Shown here piece after piece: positions 23,266-31,669 of a stretch of 45,701 nucleotides of DNA; the first letter of the stretch is position 1; the number at the start of each line of letters is the position of its first letter. Made by a program: the position numbers and the translations under genes. The stretch is from DATESZ01 sp035283845 (GTDB taxonomy: Bacteria; Desulfobacterota; Syntrophia; Syntrophales; JACQWR01). A model generated the notes under the pieces. It saw only the letters and a list, made by a program, of their open reading frames with translations, made no database searches and was not told where the DNA came from. The stretch lies in assembly GCA_035283845.1 (NCBI GenBank), contig DATESZ010000226.1:1-45701 (forward strand). Direction: 5' to 3'.

Positions 23266-24124
23266 TGATTATTATGTTAAGGGCGAAAGAACTTTGCAAG
23301 AACAAGGCAATCAAGCTGTTGTAGTTATTCCAATATATAGTCAACGGCCTTCCCAGACAGAGGAAATTGCCTATCGGCAGGTTTTAGAAATACTAGGAAA
23401 TCATCCTATTGCCTTGATTGTGCCAGAAGGCTTGGACGTTTCTTATTACCAATCTTTTCATAACTCTGCAATCGAACGTTTTGCGACCTTTTACTTTCAA
23501 GGAGTTGGCGGTTACAGCCGACTCTTGCTTTCGCCGAAGTTCTATAGAAGATTCATCAAATATGAGTTTATCCTTATCTATCAATTAGATGCGTTTGTAT
23601 TTCGCGATGAACTTTTAGAGTGGTGTGATGCAGGGTTCGACTATGTCGGCGCCCCTTGGTTTCAAGGGTTTAATAGCATTTCTGAAGGAGCGGGCTTTCT
23701 TGGTGTTGGAAATGGTGGGTTTTCTCTTCGGCGCATCCGCTCCTGTTTGAAAGCCTTGAATCAATTTTCATGGCTTATACCCCCTCATAAGATATGGAAT
23801 AATTATCTTTCCCATAACTTGATAAGGCGAATTCTTTGCATGCCCGCTTTGTTTGCAAATTTTACAGTTCGCAATAATTCCTTTCACTTGTTCAATGATT
23901 TTTCAGGAAACGAAGACCTATTTTGGGGACTTTATGTTACCAAGAATTTCAATTGGTTTAATACGGCGACAATTGACGCAGCAATCAGGTTTAGTTTTGA
24001 ATGCAACCCGCGTCTATTGTTTCAGCAAAACCAAAATAAATTGCCCTTTGGTTGTCACGCATGGATGCGCTATGATTACAAATTTTGGAAACCACACATC
24101 GAACAATTTGGTCACCATTTGTAA
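23246..24124 (+). CDS. DUF5672-like putative glycosyltransferase
   Basis: 292 residues, overlapping the FkbM gene by 20 bases. The protein reads AVVVIPIYSQRPSQTEEIAYRQ, ALIVPEGLDVSYY, YSRLLLSPKFYRRFIKYEFILIYQLDAFVF and then FDYVGAPWFQGF and GVGNGGFSLRR. The QLDAFVFRDEL stretch with DYVGAPW and GNGGFSLR is characteristic of the DUF5672 group, which has a GT-A-like glycosyltransferase fold with QxD in place of DxD. It probably transfers a sugar in this pathway. The absence of an alternative ATG nearby supports the overlapping start. Confidence 0.75.
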   Translation: MALECVDDYYVKGERTLQEQGNQAVVVIPIYSQRPSQTEEIAYRQVLEILGNHPIALIVPEGLDVSYYQSFHNSAIERFATFYFQGVGGYSRLLLSPKFYRRFIKYEFILIYQLDAFVFRDELLEWCDAGFDYVGAPWFQGFNSISEGAGFLGVGNGGFSLRRIRSCLKALNQFSWLIPPHKIWNNYLSHNLIRRILCMPALFANFTVRNNSFHLFNDFSGNEDLFWGLYVTKNFNWFNTATIDAAIRFSFECNPRLLFQQNQNKLPFGCHAWMRYDYKFWKPHIEQFGHHL

Positions 24125-24147
24125 GAAGAATATTAAGGTCTCTCCTT

Positions 24148-25194
24148 ATGCGCTGTCCTTCTTTAAATAACATCCCACCGCCACCGCCCGGCAAAACGGG
24201 TTGGCCGTGGACGGAAGAATCGCCTGCCTTGCCGGCAAAAATGGATGACGGTTCCCCATGGCCGAAGATCAGTATTGTTACGCCAAGCCTGAATCAGGGA
24301 CAGTTTATAGAAGAAACGATACGATCCGTTCTTCTCCAAGGTTATCCCTTCCTTGAATATATTATAATTGATGGTGGTTCAACAGATGAATCTATAGATA
24401 TTATTAAAAAATATGAATCATGGCCAATTTATTGGGTCACTGAACCTGATAGCGGTCAACCGCAAGCTATCAACAAAGGCTTTACAAGAGCAACTGGAGA
24501 TATTGTTTCTTGGTTGAATTCCGATGATACCTACAAGCCTAATGCTTTAAAAGCGGTTGCGGAAATTTTAGTAAATAATCCAAGTGATTTATTTATATAT
24601 GGCGATGTTGATTTTATAGATGCAGATAGTAACTTTCTAAGAAAATTCGGTACAGGAGAATTCGATTTAATAAATGATATTTACACAAATATGATACCAC
24701 AACAAGCTGCTTTCTGGAGGAAAGCGATATTTGAAAGTATCGGGTATCTCGATGAAAAGTTTCAACATCCTTTTGATAATGATTTTTTTATCCGCGTGGG
24801 GACTATATACAAAATCCGATATGTACCAGTACCATTGGCTAACTATCGACTCCATCCAAGTTCAAAAGGGGAGATTGGACTTGGAACTATCAGATTTTTC
24901 CTTGAATATCTGGCAATTTTAGATAAATTTTTTCAAAGAACCGATATTCCGCAAAATGTTTATAATCATAAGAAAAAAATTTTATCGTATTGGCATGAAC
25001 GAACGGCACACAAATATTTTGAATTGGCATCTAAAAGTAGCGCACGAAAACATTTTTGGAAAGCCATTACCCTGACTCCTTTAAGGATGCAAAACATTAC
25101 TCTCATAGCTAATGTAATTGATACACTGATCGGTTCAAAATTTGGAAGCCTTATCCAAGTATTTAGTAAAAGACTTAGAAAATTAACCCATTAG
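24148..25194 (+). CDS. Glycosyltransferase family 2
   Basis: 348 residues from the ATG at 24148, chosen because AAGG lies nine bases upstream and because PPPPPGKTGWPW near the N-terminus is the usual start of this group; an earlier in-frame ATG at 24085 would overlap the previous gene by 40 bases. The GT-A domain shows ISIVTPSLNQGQFIEETIRSVLLQ, YIIIDGGSTDESIDIIKKY, a donor-binding DSGQPQAINKGF and the metal site WLNSDDTY. The C-terminal HPSSKGEIG helps form the acceptor site. Codon use is among the most AT-rich in the window, consistent with recent transfer. Confidence 0.9.
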   Translation: MRCPSLNNIPPPPPGKTGWPWTEESPALPAKMDDGSPWPKISIVTPSLNQGQFIEETIRSVLLQGYPFLEYIIIDGGSTDESIDIIKKYESWPIYWVTEPDSGQPQAINKGFTRATGDIVSWLNSDDTYKPNALKAVAEILVNNPSDLFIYGDVDFIDADSNFLRKFGTGEFDLINDIYTNMIPQQAAFWRKAIFESIGYLDEKFQHPFDNDFFIRVGTIYKIRYVPVPLANYRLHPSSKGEIGLGTIRFFLEYLAILDKFFQRTDIPQNVYNHKKKILSYWHERTAHKYFELASKSSARKHFWKAITLTPLRMQNITLIANVIDTLIGSKFGSLIQVFSKRLRKLTH

Positions 25195-25224
25195 TCATTA
25201 ATATTATGCAAAGGTCTCAATCCA

Positions 25225-26115
25225 ATGCCTCTGAAACCCTACGAGATTGCAGTTGCTTACAGGATATGCCCGCTTCTCTTGAAACAGGCGCCTATGTATG
25301 GGAACGACAAATATAGACTGTCTGAGTTGTGTATACAGACTTTTAAGAAATCTCTCGGTTGCCTACGGGCGAAGATCTACGTGCTTTTGGATAATTGCCC
25401 GCATGAATACGAGTATATCTTCAGAAAATATTTTCAAACCGAAGATTTGGCAATATTTCGGCTTAACGGAATCGGTAATAAAGGCACATATAAAATGCAG
25501 ATTGATATCCTCTTGAAGCAAAATGATGCGGAAGTGGTGTACTTTGCTGAGGACGATTATTACTATTTTTCTGGTGCGCTTGAGCGCATGGTGCGAATGA
25601 TAACGTCAAATGCCGATGTGCATTTCGTATCTCCGTATGACCACCTTGACCTGTACACGACCGAGTTACACAATCACCAGAATTATATTAAATTATTTGA
25701 AAACCATCACTGGCGCACAGCAAATTCGACATGCCTGACGTTTTTGACCACAAAAACCACGCTCAATAAGGCCAGAAGGATTATGGAGAGTTACTCCCGC
25801 GGTAACCACGACGCAAGTATGTGGCTTATTCTCACCAAATACAAGCTAAATCCCTTTATAGCCGCTTTCTATAGGTTTACAAATTGGAGAATGTACGACA
25901 TTGTGACCAAAGCATGGTATTACGGCTGGCGGCATATACTCTTTGGCAAACGGATGAAACTCTGGATTCCCGTTCCTTCTCTCGCTACTCATATGCTGAC
26001 CCACTATTTAGCACCCGCGCACGACTGGGAAAGCATATTTGCCGCAGAAACAGCAAATGGAAATAGTAACTTGGGCAAGGGAACCGGGGACAAAAAAGAC
26101 TTACCTCTTCAGTAA
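25225..26115 (+). CDS. Uncharacterised protein, probable glycosyltransferase
   Basis: 296 residues. I do not recognise a named family. The chain shows IAVAYRICPLL, LGCLRAKIYVLLDNCPHEYEYIFRKYF, VVYFAEDDYYYFSGALERMV, FVSPYDHLDLYT and SRGNHDASMWLILTKYK. The EDDYYYF segment at the end of a hydrophobic strand resembles the metal-binding DxD of GT-A transferases, and its place among glycosyltransferase genes supports that reading. The C-terminus (about 275-296) is low-complexity and charged. It lies 30 bases after one glycosyltransferase gene and 50 bases before another. Confidence 0.6.
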   Translation: MPLKPYEIAVAYRICPLLLKQAPMYGNDKYRLSELCIQTFKKSLGCLRAKIYVLLDNCPHEYEYIFRKYFQTEDLAIFRLNGIGNKGTYKMQIDILLKQNDAEVVYFAEDDYYYFSGALERMVRMITSNADVHFVSPYDHLDLYTTELHNHQNYIKLFENHHWRTANSTCLTFLTTKTTLNKARRIMESYSRGNHDASMWLILTKYKLNPFIAAFYRFTNWRMYDIVTKAWYYGWRHILFGKRMKLWIPVPSLATHMLTHYLAPAHDWESIFAAETANGNSNLGKGTGDKKDLPLQ

Positions 26116-26165
26116 TGAGTTGAAAAACTTTCCGAATCATGACTTTCGTTGAAAGAGGTTATTAG

Positions 26166-27119
26166 ATGATTTCGAGATATAAACAAGACGCAAGTCCCAA
26201 AGTATCTATAATTATCGCTCACCTCAACAATATTTCCTGCCTGGTTGACTGCATATGCTCACTGAATGAAATCAGCTATCCATATTATGATATTTTTATT
26301 GTGCATAATGGTGTCAAAAGCAATACTTTACCGAATGCTTTAGCTCAACTATCAAAATACATTGCTGATATTGTGGACACGGGTAACAATATAGGCTTTT
26401 CTGCAGGTAATAATGTTGGAATCAAACGAGCCCTACAGAAAGGAGCAGAATATGTGCTTCTCCTGAATGATGACACGGTGGTCTCTCCACATTTTCTAAA
26501 TATACTTGTGGAGCATGCCTTGAAATCGTCTTATGCAGGAATAACTGGTCCCCGTATATTCTATTTCAATGAACCGGAAAAAATTTGGTTCGCAGGAGCG
26601 CAAATCGATCCAGAAGTCTTTAATATACGAACTTTTAATTATGATCATAGAGAGGATGGGGAAATTGAGAATCCCATAGAATCGGATTATATTACCGCGT
26701 GTGCATTACTAATCAGCAAAGAAGTTATAAAAACAATTGGCATGCTCGATGAAAGGTTTTTTCTATATTGGGAAGATGTGGACTGGGGGATGCGGGCAAA
26801 AAAAGTGGGGTTTAAAAACCTGGTAATACCTTCTGCCCATGTTTGGCATAAGGTTTCGTTGTCGTCAGGTGGCATGGATTCACTTATCAGGGTCTACCAC
26901 AAGACGCGCAGTCATCTTTTGCTGGTCAGACTCCATGCACCGAAGACGCTGCCAAAACTCCATATTAAATTTATACGAGATATTGCCTGGCTTTTATTGA
27001 AATCCAACGATAGGAACCGGTTTAAGAGAGCTCGCGCATATATCGCGGCAATCAAAGACTACCATAAAGGGAAGACAGATAAAGGCCCTCAATGGATTTG
27101 GAACGATGACAAAAATTAA
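26166..27119 (+). CDS. Rhamnosyltransferase-like glycosyltransferase family 2
   Basis: 317 residues. It has the WbbL/RfbF-like pattern: KVSIIIAHLNNISCLVDCICSLNE, then TGNNIGFSAGNNVGIKRAL, the metal site YVLLLNDDTVVSPHFL, ITGPRIFYF and the acceptor helix MLDERFFLYWEDVDWGMRAKKVGF. The HVWHKVSLSSGG ending is also usual. Members add rhamnose or similar deoxysugars to O-antigens, but the donor is not certain. It overlaps the next methyltransferase gene by 14 bases. Confidence 0.88.
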   Translation: MISRYKQDASPKVSIIIAHLNNISCLVDCICSLNEISYPYYDIFIVHNGVKSNTLPNALAQLSKYIADIVDTGNNIGFSAGNNVGIKRALQKGAEYVLLLNDDTVVSPHFLNILVEHALKSSYAGITGPRIFYFNEPEKIWFAGAQIDPEVFNIRTFNYDHREDGEIENPIESDYITACALLISKEVIKTIGMLDERFFLYWEDVDWGMRAKKVGFKNLVIPSAHVWHKVSLSSGGMDSLIRVYHKTRSHLLLVRLHAPKTLPKLHIKFIRDIAWLLLKSNDRNRFKRARAYIAAIKDYHKGKTDKGPQWIWNDDKN

Positions 27120-27813
27120 AGGTATTTACGATTCCTATTGGCAAAATCGCCTCACGAGTGTAAATAATGATCCAATCGACGACCATTCCCCCAATGAAAT
27201 CTTCGAAACTATCGCTTCCCTTATGAAAACTGGCTGGAAGCTCCTTGATGTCGGATGCGGGGAAGGCAAAATAGCTGAAATCGCTCGAACAAAGTTTGAT
27301 GAAATATATGGTTGCGATATTTCAAAGACAGCTCTCCTAAAAGCAAAGGATAGAGGCATATCCACTGTCTGTGTTGATTTAAATGATGGATTAGTTCCGT
27401 ACAAAGATAATTCTTTTGATTGCATAACTGCATTAGAGGTTGCTGAACATCTCGTCGACCCTCTCCGGTTTTTCAACGATCTTCGAAGGATTCTTAAACC
27501 CAAAGGTCAACTCCTCCTGACGACGCCCAACATCAGATATTTAAGGAATCTGTATAGGCTGATATTCAAAGGGATATTTCCTCATACCACAACCGATGAT
27601 TTTATCTGGGGTGGCGGACATATTCACTACTTTACGCGAAAAGACATCACCTATTTGTTGAATGAAGCAGGTTTCAAAAAGACTTCTTTCCATATAAACG
27701 GTAACCAATTTCCCCGCTCTTGGAAAAGGCGTATTATTCGCATGCTTGTCGGGCCATCATGTTTTAGCGAATTTTTCTGTGGGGGAATTTGCGTGGAGGT
27801 CATCAAGGAATGA
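27106..27813 (+). CDS. Class I SAM-dependent methyltransferase
   Basis: 235 residues. GWKLLDVGCGEGKIAEIARTKF is motif I, IYGCDISKTAL carries the acidic ribose-binding residue, VPYKDNSFDCITALEVAEHLVDP gives motif II/III, and RRILKPKGQLLLTTPN completes the Methyltransf_11-type fold. It would methylate a glycan residue or precursor. Its stop overlaps the following CDP-alcohol transferase start as ATGA, and it overlaps the previous gene by 14 bases, so all three are coupled. Confidence 0.88.
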   Translation: MTKIKGIYDSYWQNRLTSVNNDPIDDHSPNEIFETIASLMKTGWKLLDVGCGEGKIAEIARTKFDEIYGCDISKTALLKAKDRGISTVCVDLNDGLVPYKDNSFDCITALEVAEHLVDPLRFFNDLRRILKPKGQLLLTTPNIRYLRNLYRLIFKGIFPHTTTDDFIWGGGHIHYFTRKDITYLLNEAGFKKTSFHINGNQFPRSWKRRIIRMLVGPSCFSEFFCGGICVEVIKE

Positions 27814-28628
27814 AAAATGCAGCGCCAACTCTTCAGCGTATCCGAGATGCCCACGGTTGGAAACGGGAGTATGAAAAACACTTGCCGATTAGCCGGTTTT
27901 TATTTCGGCCTCTCGGTTTTCTTCTTACGTGGCTGGCTATCAGGCTTGGTTTAACATCAGAGGCAGTGTCATGGATATCTGGTGCCGTTGGACTGGCAGG
28001 CTGTTTTTGCCTCATAAGCGGCGATCCGGAATTACTCTCTACGGGCATTGGGCTGCTTTTGCTGTTTAATCTTCTTGATTGTGTTGACGGCAGCATTGCC
28101 AGAACCATGAAGACGGAAAATCCTTATGGTAGATTCTTAGATTCCCTATGCGGTGGAATCATCGATCTTATTTTCTGGGGCATCATCGGTGTCGCCGCCT
28201 TCCGGCATCCAAACCTGACTTTTTGGCAAGATCCCTTCGGATACGGGCCTCTATTCTGGCCCGTCTTAGGGTTCACTGCCAGTCACCTCAATATGTTTCA
28301 TGGTTATATGGAAAGAACGTTTGATGAATTACTGAGGAAGCATTGGGAACAATCCCATATGGTAGGCAATGAAATGCCAGTTACAGCCTCCCGGGTAGAT
28401 AGGATAGATGCCTCAACCAATTACCGTACAAAAAATATATTACGTATCATTAACAATAATTTGCGAGTTCGCGAGACACACTGCATTCTTATCCTGATAA
28501 CATACTTGGTTAAGGCTATCGACATCCCTATTTTGCTTTACTTTTTTTATTACTTATCTCAAAGCGTTGTATTATTAATAGTATATAGTCACCGCGGCCG
28601 AATTGCCAAAATGCAGCAGGCACAATAA
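27810..28628 (+). CDS. CDP-alcohol phosphatidyltransferase-family protein with altered active site
   Basis: 272 residues from the ATG at 27810, which overlaps the preceding stop by four bases (ATGA) after an AAGGA-like site. It has five or six membrane helices. The family motif D-x2-DG-x2-AR-x8-G-x3-D-x3-D is present as Asp90, Asp93-Gly94, Ala97-Arg98, Gly107 and Asp111, but the last position is Gly115 instead of the catalytic Asp. Normal members move a phospho-alcohol from a CDP-linked donor to another alcohol. In this locus the protein could attach a phosphoglycerol- or phosphoinositol-like group to the glycan, if it is active. It is the last gene of the AT-richer block and is followed by repeat copy D. 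Confidence 0.83.
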   Translation: MKNAAPTLQRIRDAHGWKREYEKHLPISRFLFRPLGFLLTWLAIRLGLTSEAVSWISGAVGLAGCFCLISGDPELLSTGIGLLLLFNLLDCVDGSIARTMKTENPYGRFLDSLCGGIIDLIFWGIIGVAAFRHPNLTFWQDPFGYGPLFWPVLGFTASHLNMFHGYMERTFDELLRKHWEQSHMVGNEMPVTASRVDRIDASTNYRTKNILRIINNNLRVRETHCILILITYLVKAIDIPILLYFFYYLSQSVVLLIVYSHRGRIAKMQQAQ

Positions 28629-28633
28629 CTCCT

Positions 28634-28727
28634 ATGCCCGGGGTGGACACAACGGAAGGATGAAAATCACCCCCACCCCTTCCTCCCCCGTCGATGGGGA
28701 GGGATACAGGGAGGGGGTATTTTTATG
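28634..28727 (-). repeat. GC-rich palindromic interspersed element, copy D
   Basis: Its reverse complement reads taaaaataccccctccctg, then tatccctccccatcgacggg and ggaggaaggggtgggggtg, then attttcat. It is nearly the same as copy A over about 67 bases, and the tail (gggcataggagttat) matches too. It is inverted relative to copies A and B and lies just upstream of galE. Confidence 0.85.
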
Positions 28728-28791
28728 TAGACTCAAATGTGGAATTTGGAAGCCTTTAGATAGGTAGGGCAGTTACCCAGTAAGGAGTTTT

Positions 28792-29757
28792 ATGATCCTG
28801 ATCGCCGGCGGTGCGGGCTATATCGGCTCACACGCCAATAAACTATTCAACCAGCGCGGCTACGAAACCGTGGTTTTCGACAACCTGGTTTACGGCCACC
28901 GCTCCTTTGTCCGATGGGGCGACTTCGTTCTAGGCGATCTCGCCGACCGCGACCAGCTCCGGTTCTGCTTCCGCCAATACTCCATCGAGGCCGTTATGCA
29001 CTTCTGCGCCTTCGCCTATGTGGGCGAGTCAGTCACCGATCCGGCTAAATACTATCGCAACAACGTTGTGAACGCCCTGAACCTCCTCGATACCATGCGC
29101 GAATTCCATGTCCCTTACCTTATCTTTTCGTCCACTTGTTCCACTTACGGAATGCCGCAACGCATTCCGCTCACGGAAGATCACCCCCAATCGCCCGTCA
29201 ATCCTTACGGCTGGAGCAAGTTCATGATTGAGCAGATCCTCAAGGACTACGACAATGCCTACGGGATCAAATACGTCGCCCTTCGCTATTTCAACGCTGC
29301 CGGGGCTGACCTAGACGCTGACATAGGCGAGCGTCACGATCCGGAAACGCACCTGATTCCACTGGTACTCGACGTTGCTGCCGGCAAGCGGCCCGATGTA
29401 AAAATTTTCGGCACGGATTACGAAACCCCCGATGGGACCTGTGTCCGCGACTACATCCATGTCACCGACCTTTCCGACGCCCACATCCTGTCTCTGAATT
29501 ACCTGCGTGGCGGCGGACCGAGCGATTCATTCAACCTCGGCAACGGGAACGGGTTTTCCGTGCGTGAGGTTATTCGGACTGCCGAAAAAGTGACCGGTCG
29601 CGCTATCAAATACGTAGAAACAGACCGCCGCGCCGGCGATCCGCCGGTCTTGATCGGCAGTGCACGCAAAGCGATGGAAATACTGCAATGGCGCCCCCAG
29701 TTCGCCGATCTTCCGGTCATCATTCAAACCGCCTGGCGTTGGCACCAGAAAGAGTGA
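28792..29757 (+). CDS. galE: UDP-glucose 4-epimerase
   Basis: 321 residues. The NAD-binding loop is GGAGYIGSH (6-14), the catalytic set is SST (113-115) with Tyr139 and Lys143 in YGWSK, and LRYFNAAGAD and DYIHVTDLSDAH are GalE hallmarks. It interconverts UDP-glucose and UDP-galactose (or the N-acetyl forms) in the cytoplasm, supplying donors for the transferases around it. AAGGAG lies four bases before the ATG. The gene is richer in G+C than the block to its left and is flanked on both sides by copies D and E of the palindromic element in the same orientation, so it may have moved as a unit. Confidence 0.95.
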   Translation: MILIAGGAGYIGSHANKLFNQRGYETVVFDNLVYGHRSFVRWGDFVLGDLADRDQLRFCFRQYSIEAVMHFCAFAYVGESVTDPAKYYRNNVVNALNLLDTMREFHVPYLIFSSTCSTYGMPQRIPLTEDHPQSPVNPYGWSKFMIEQILKDYDNAYGIKYVALRYFNAAGADLDADIGERHDPETHLIPLVLDVAAGKRPDVKIFGTDYETPDGTCVRDYIHVTDLSDAHILSLNYLRGGGPSDSFNLGNGNGFSVREVIRTAEKVTGRAIKYVETDRRAGDPPVLIGSARKAMEILQWRPQFADLPVIIQTAWRWHQKE

Positions 29758-29760
29758 AAC

Positions 29761-29860
29761 TCTCATGATGGTGCCCGACACAAAGGGGAATGAAAATTAC
29801 CCCTACCCTTCCCCCTCCCTCAAGGGGAGGGGGTTAGGGGGAGGGTGAAAGGTATTTTCA
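29761..29860 (-). repeat. GC-rich palindromic interspersed element, copy E
   Basis: The plus strand reads gcccgacacaaaggggaatg, then aaaattacccctacccttcc, a C-rich arm, ctcaagggg, a G-rich arm (gaggggg, ttaggggg, aggg) and tattttcag. Dyad, flanks and tail are those of copies A and D, with more differences. It starts four bases after galE and ends next to the following methyltransferase start. Confidence 0.8.
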
Positions 29861-29861
29861 G

Positions 29862-30635
29862 ATGAAAATACGGCAAGGTATGAGCCAGCTTATCACGATA
29901 GGCAAGAAGTGTTTCTACCGCTTCTTTCCCTCCGCCCATGTGAGTGCATATATCCGCACTCTCTACCTCAAGAGGCATGTACGGCATTATTGCTTTTCAC
30001 ATACCCTGGATGCGGGCTGCGGGACTGGCCTCTTTACCCTGTTTTTGGCGGAAAAATTTCCCCAGGCGCAATTTGTTGGTTATGACATTTCCCGCGACGA
30101 CATTCTCCAATGTGATAAAGAGGCCGGCCGGAAGGGTTTGAGAAACGTGTCCTTTCAAGTTCAGAATTTGATGGAGCTTGACGAGTATGAGCGGTACGAT
30201 TTTATTTTCTCAATCGATTGCTTAGAGCATATCCCAGGTAATCGAAGGGTGATTGACAACCTGGTCAAGGCATTAGCCCCAGGGGGAATACTGTACCTGG
30301 CGATGCCCGGTGAAAATAAGCACCGATATCTTTTCCCGAAACGCTACTTTGAACAGTACACTAAGTGGGCCTCCGGAGAGCATATCGGAGATCAATATAC
30401 ACGCGATGAACTCGTTGCCGTATTCCGCGCGCTGCAACTAAACATTCTCCATTCTCAATACACGTTCGGCTTCTGGGGAAAGTTGGCCTGGGAGTTGGAC
30501 ATGCTGACTGATCGCAAACCCGGCTTGAAAACCATTCTGCTCCCCCTCTTGTTCTGCATCGGAGCCTTGGACCCATTCTTTTCCAACAACTCAGGTCCCT
30601 ATGGATTGCTGGTGATTGGGCAGAAACCACGCTGA
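29862..30635 (+). CDS. Class I SAM-dependent methyltransferase
   Basis: 257 residues. Motif I is HTLDAGCGTGLFTLFLAEKF, then AQFVGYDISRDDILQCDK, YDFIFSIDCLEHIPGNRRVIDNLVKAL and APGGILYLAMPG. This is a normal Methyltransf_11/UbiE-like fold, with an unusual N-terminal extension (about 1-45, basic and aromatic) and a hydrophobic C-terminal stretch (about 225-250). The chosen ATG adjoins repeat copy E and has no convincing ribosome site; the in-frame ATG at 29880 is an alternative. It may methylate a sugar of the exported glycan. Confidence 0.85.
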   Translation: MKIRQGMSQLITIGKKCFYRFFPSAHVSAYIRTLYLKRHVRHYCFSHTLDAGCGTGLFTLFLAEKFPQAQFVGYDISRDDILQCDKEAGRKGLRNVSFQVQNLMELDEYERYDFIFSIDCLEHIPGNRRVIDNLVKALAPGGILYLAMPGENKHRYLFPKRYFEQYTKWASGEHIGDQYTRDELVAVFRALQLNILHSQYTFGFWGKLAWELDMLTDRKPGLKTILLPLLFCIGALDPFFSNNSGPYGLLVIGQKPR

Positions 30636-30665
30636 TGGCCATAAAGATTAATCGTTAAGCTAATA

Positions 30666-31643
30666 ATGCAACACAACAAAGACCATTTATTGAAACGTCC
30701 CCCCTATCCCCGTGGCCTGCTGGTTGATATTCACAGTTATTGTAACGCAAGTTGCAGAATCTGTCCCTATCCCCAACTGAGCAAAGTAAATCCTATGGGC
30801 TTTATGTCATGGGATTTATACACAAAGATTTTAGACGATTATAAACAGCTAATGGATCGTTACAATTTTACCGGTGTCCTCGGATATTGTCAGATGAGCG
30901 AGCCTTTTATTCTCAAGGACATAGCAAGATGGGTCAAATATGCTATGGACAAGAAACTCCGGGTTTATTTCAATACCAACGCATCACTTCTCTCTCCTGC
31001 CATTGTGGATTCTCTCGTTGAAATTGGTTTTAATGGGTTTTTCAATATTAGCTTTCATGGGATAACCCGCGAGACTTATGAAAATATCATGCATTTGGAT
31101 TATGATAGTGCAATGAACAATATTGAACATCTCTTAAAGAAATTTCCCCCGATTAACATCCGGATAAATGCCGTTTGTTTTGGCTGGGGAGCCAATGAAG
31201 AAAAAAAAATCCGCTCTTTCTGGAAATCCAAGGGAATCTCTGCCATCATCAGCAAGGCTCAATCAAGGACCGGGCTCGTAGCAGAACTGAATACAGTCTC
31301 AAGAAGAAGGATAGCCGGGTGCGGGACAGAGCGGGTATTTTATGAAATGGTGGTATCTTTTAACGGTGACGTGCTGTTATGCTGTAATGATATGGCGCGA
31401 GAAGTCATTATTGGAAACTTAAACGATGTTTCCATAGAGGATGTGTGGAATGGGGATCAGTTTGTCAAGATTCTGCAAGGAATTTATAATGATCGAAATT
31501 TACCACTCGATTTCATTTGTAAACGGTGCGAAGAAAGCGAGGATTATTGGTCGCTTAGAAGAATCGTAAAATCAATCATGCCGGAGCGAATTTTACGGGC
31601 TATCCAAGAGGCAAGGGATTCGGAATGGATTGTAAATAAATGA
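30666..31643 (+). CDS. Radical SAM/SPASM protein within the glycan locus
   Basis: 325 residues. The cluster motif is CNASCRIC (Cys26, Cys30, Cys33), followed by strands typical of the radical SAM barrel (FTGVLGYCQMSEPFILKDI, LRVYFNTNASLLS, GFFNISFHGIT). The C-terminal SPASM-type part has CGTERVFYEMVVSFNGDVLLCCNDM, GNLNDVSIEDVWNG and CKRCEES. Related proteins in O-antigen clusters are thought to modify sugars or sugar nucleotides by radical chemistry; a peptide substrate is also possible. No precursor peptide lies beside this gene, which favours a carbohydrate or lipid substrate. It is not close in sequence to the two radical SAM enzymes at 6.5-8.8 kb. Confidence 0.87.
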   Translation: MQHNKDHLLKRPPYPRGLLVDIHSYCNASCRICPYPQLSKVNPMGFMSWDLYTKILDDYKQLMDRYNFTGVLGYCQMSEPFILKDIARWVKYAMDKKLRVYFNTNASLLSPAIVDSLVEIGFNGFFNISFHGITRETYENIMHLDYDSAMNNIEHLLKKFPPINIRINAVCFGWGANEEKKIRSFWKSKGISAIISKAQSRTGLVAELNTVSRRRIAGCGTERVFYEMVVSFNGDVLLCCNDMAREVIIGNLNDVSIEDVWNGDQFVKILQGIYNDRNLPLDFICKRCEESEDYWSLRRIVKSIMPERILRAIQEARDSEWIVNK

Positions 31644-31669
31644 AGAGGCTATAGGCAAATTGTGAAATC

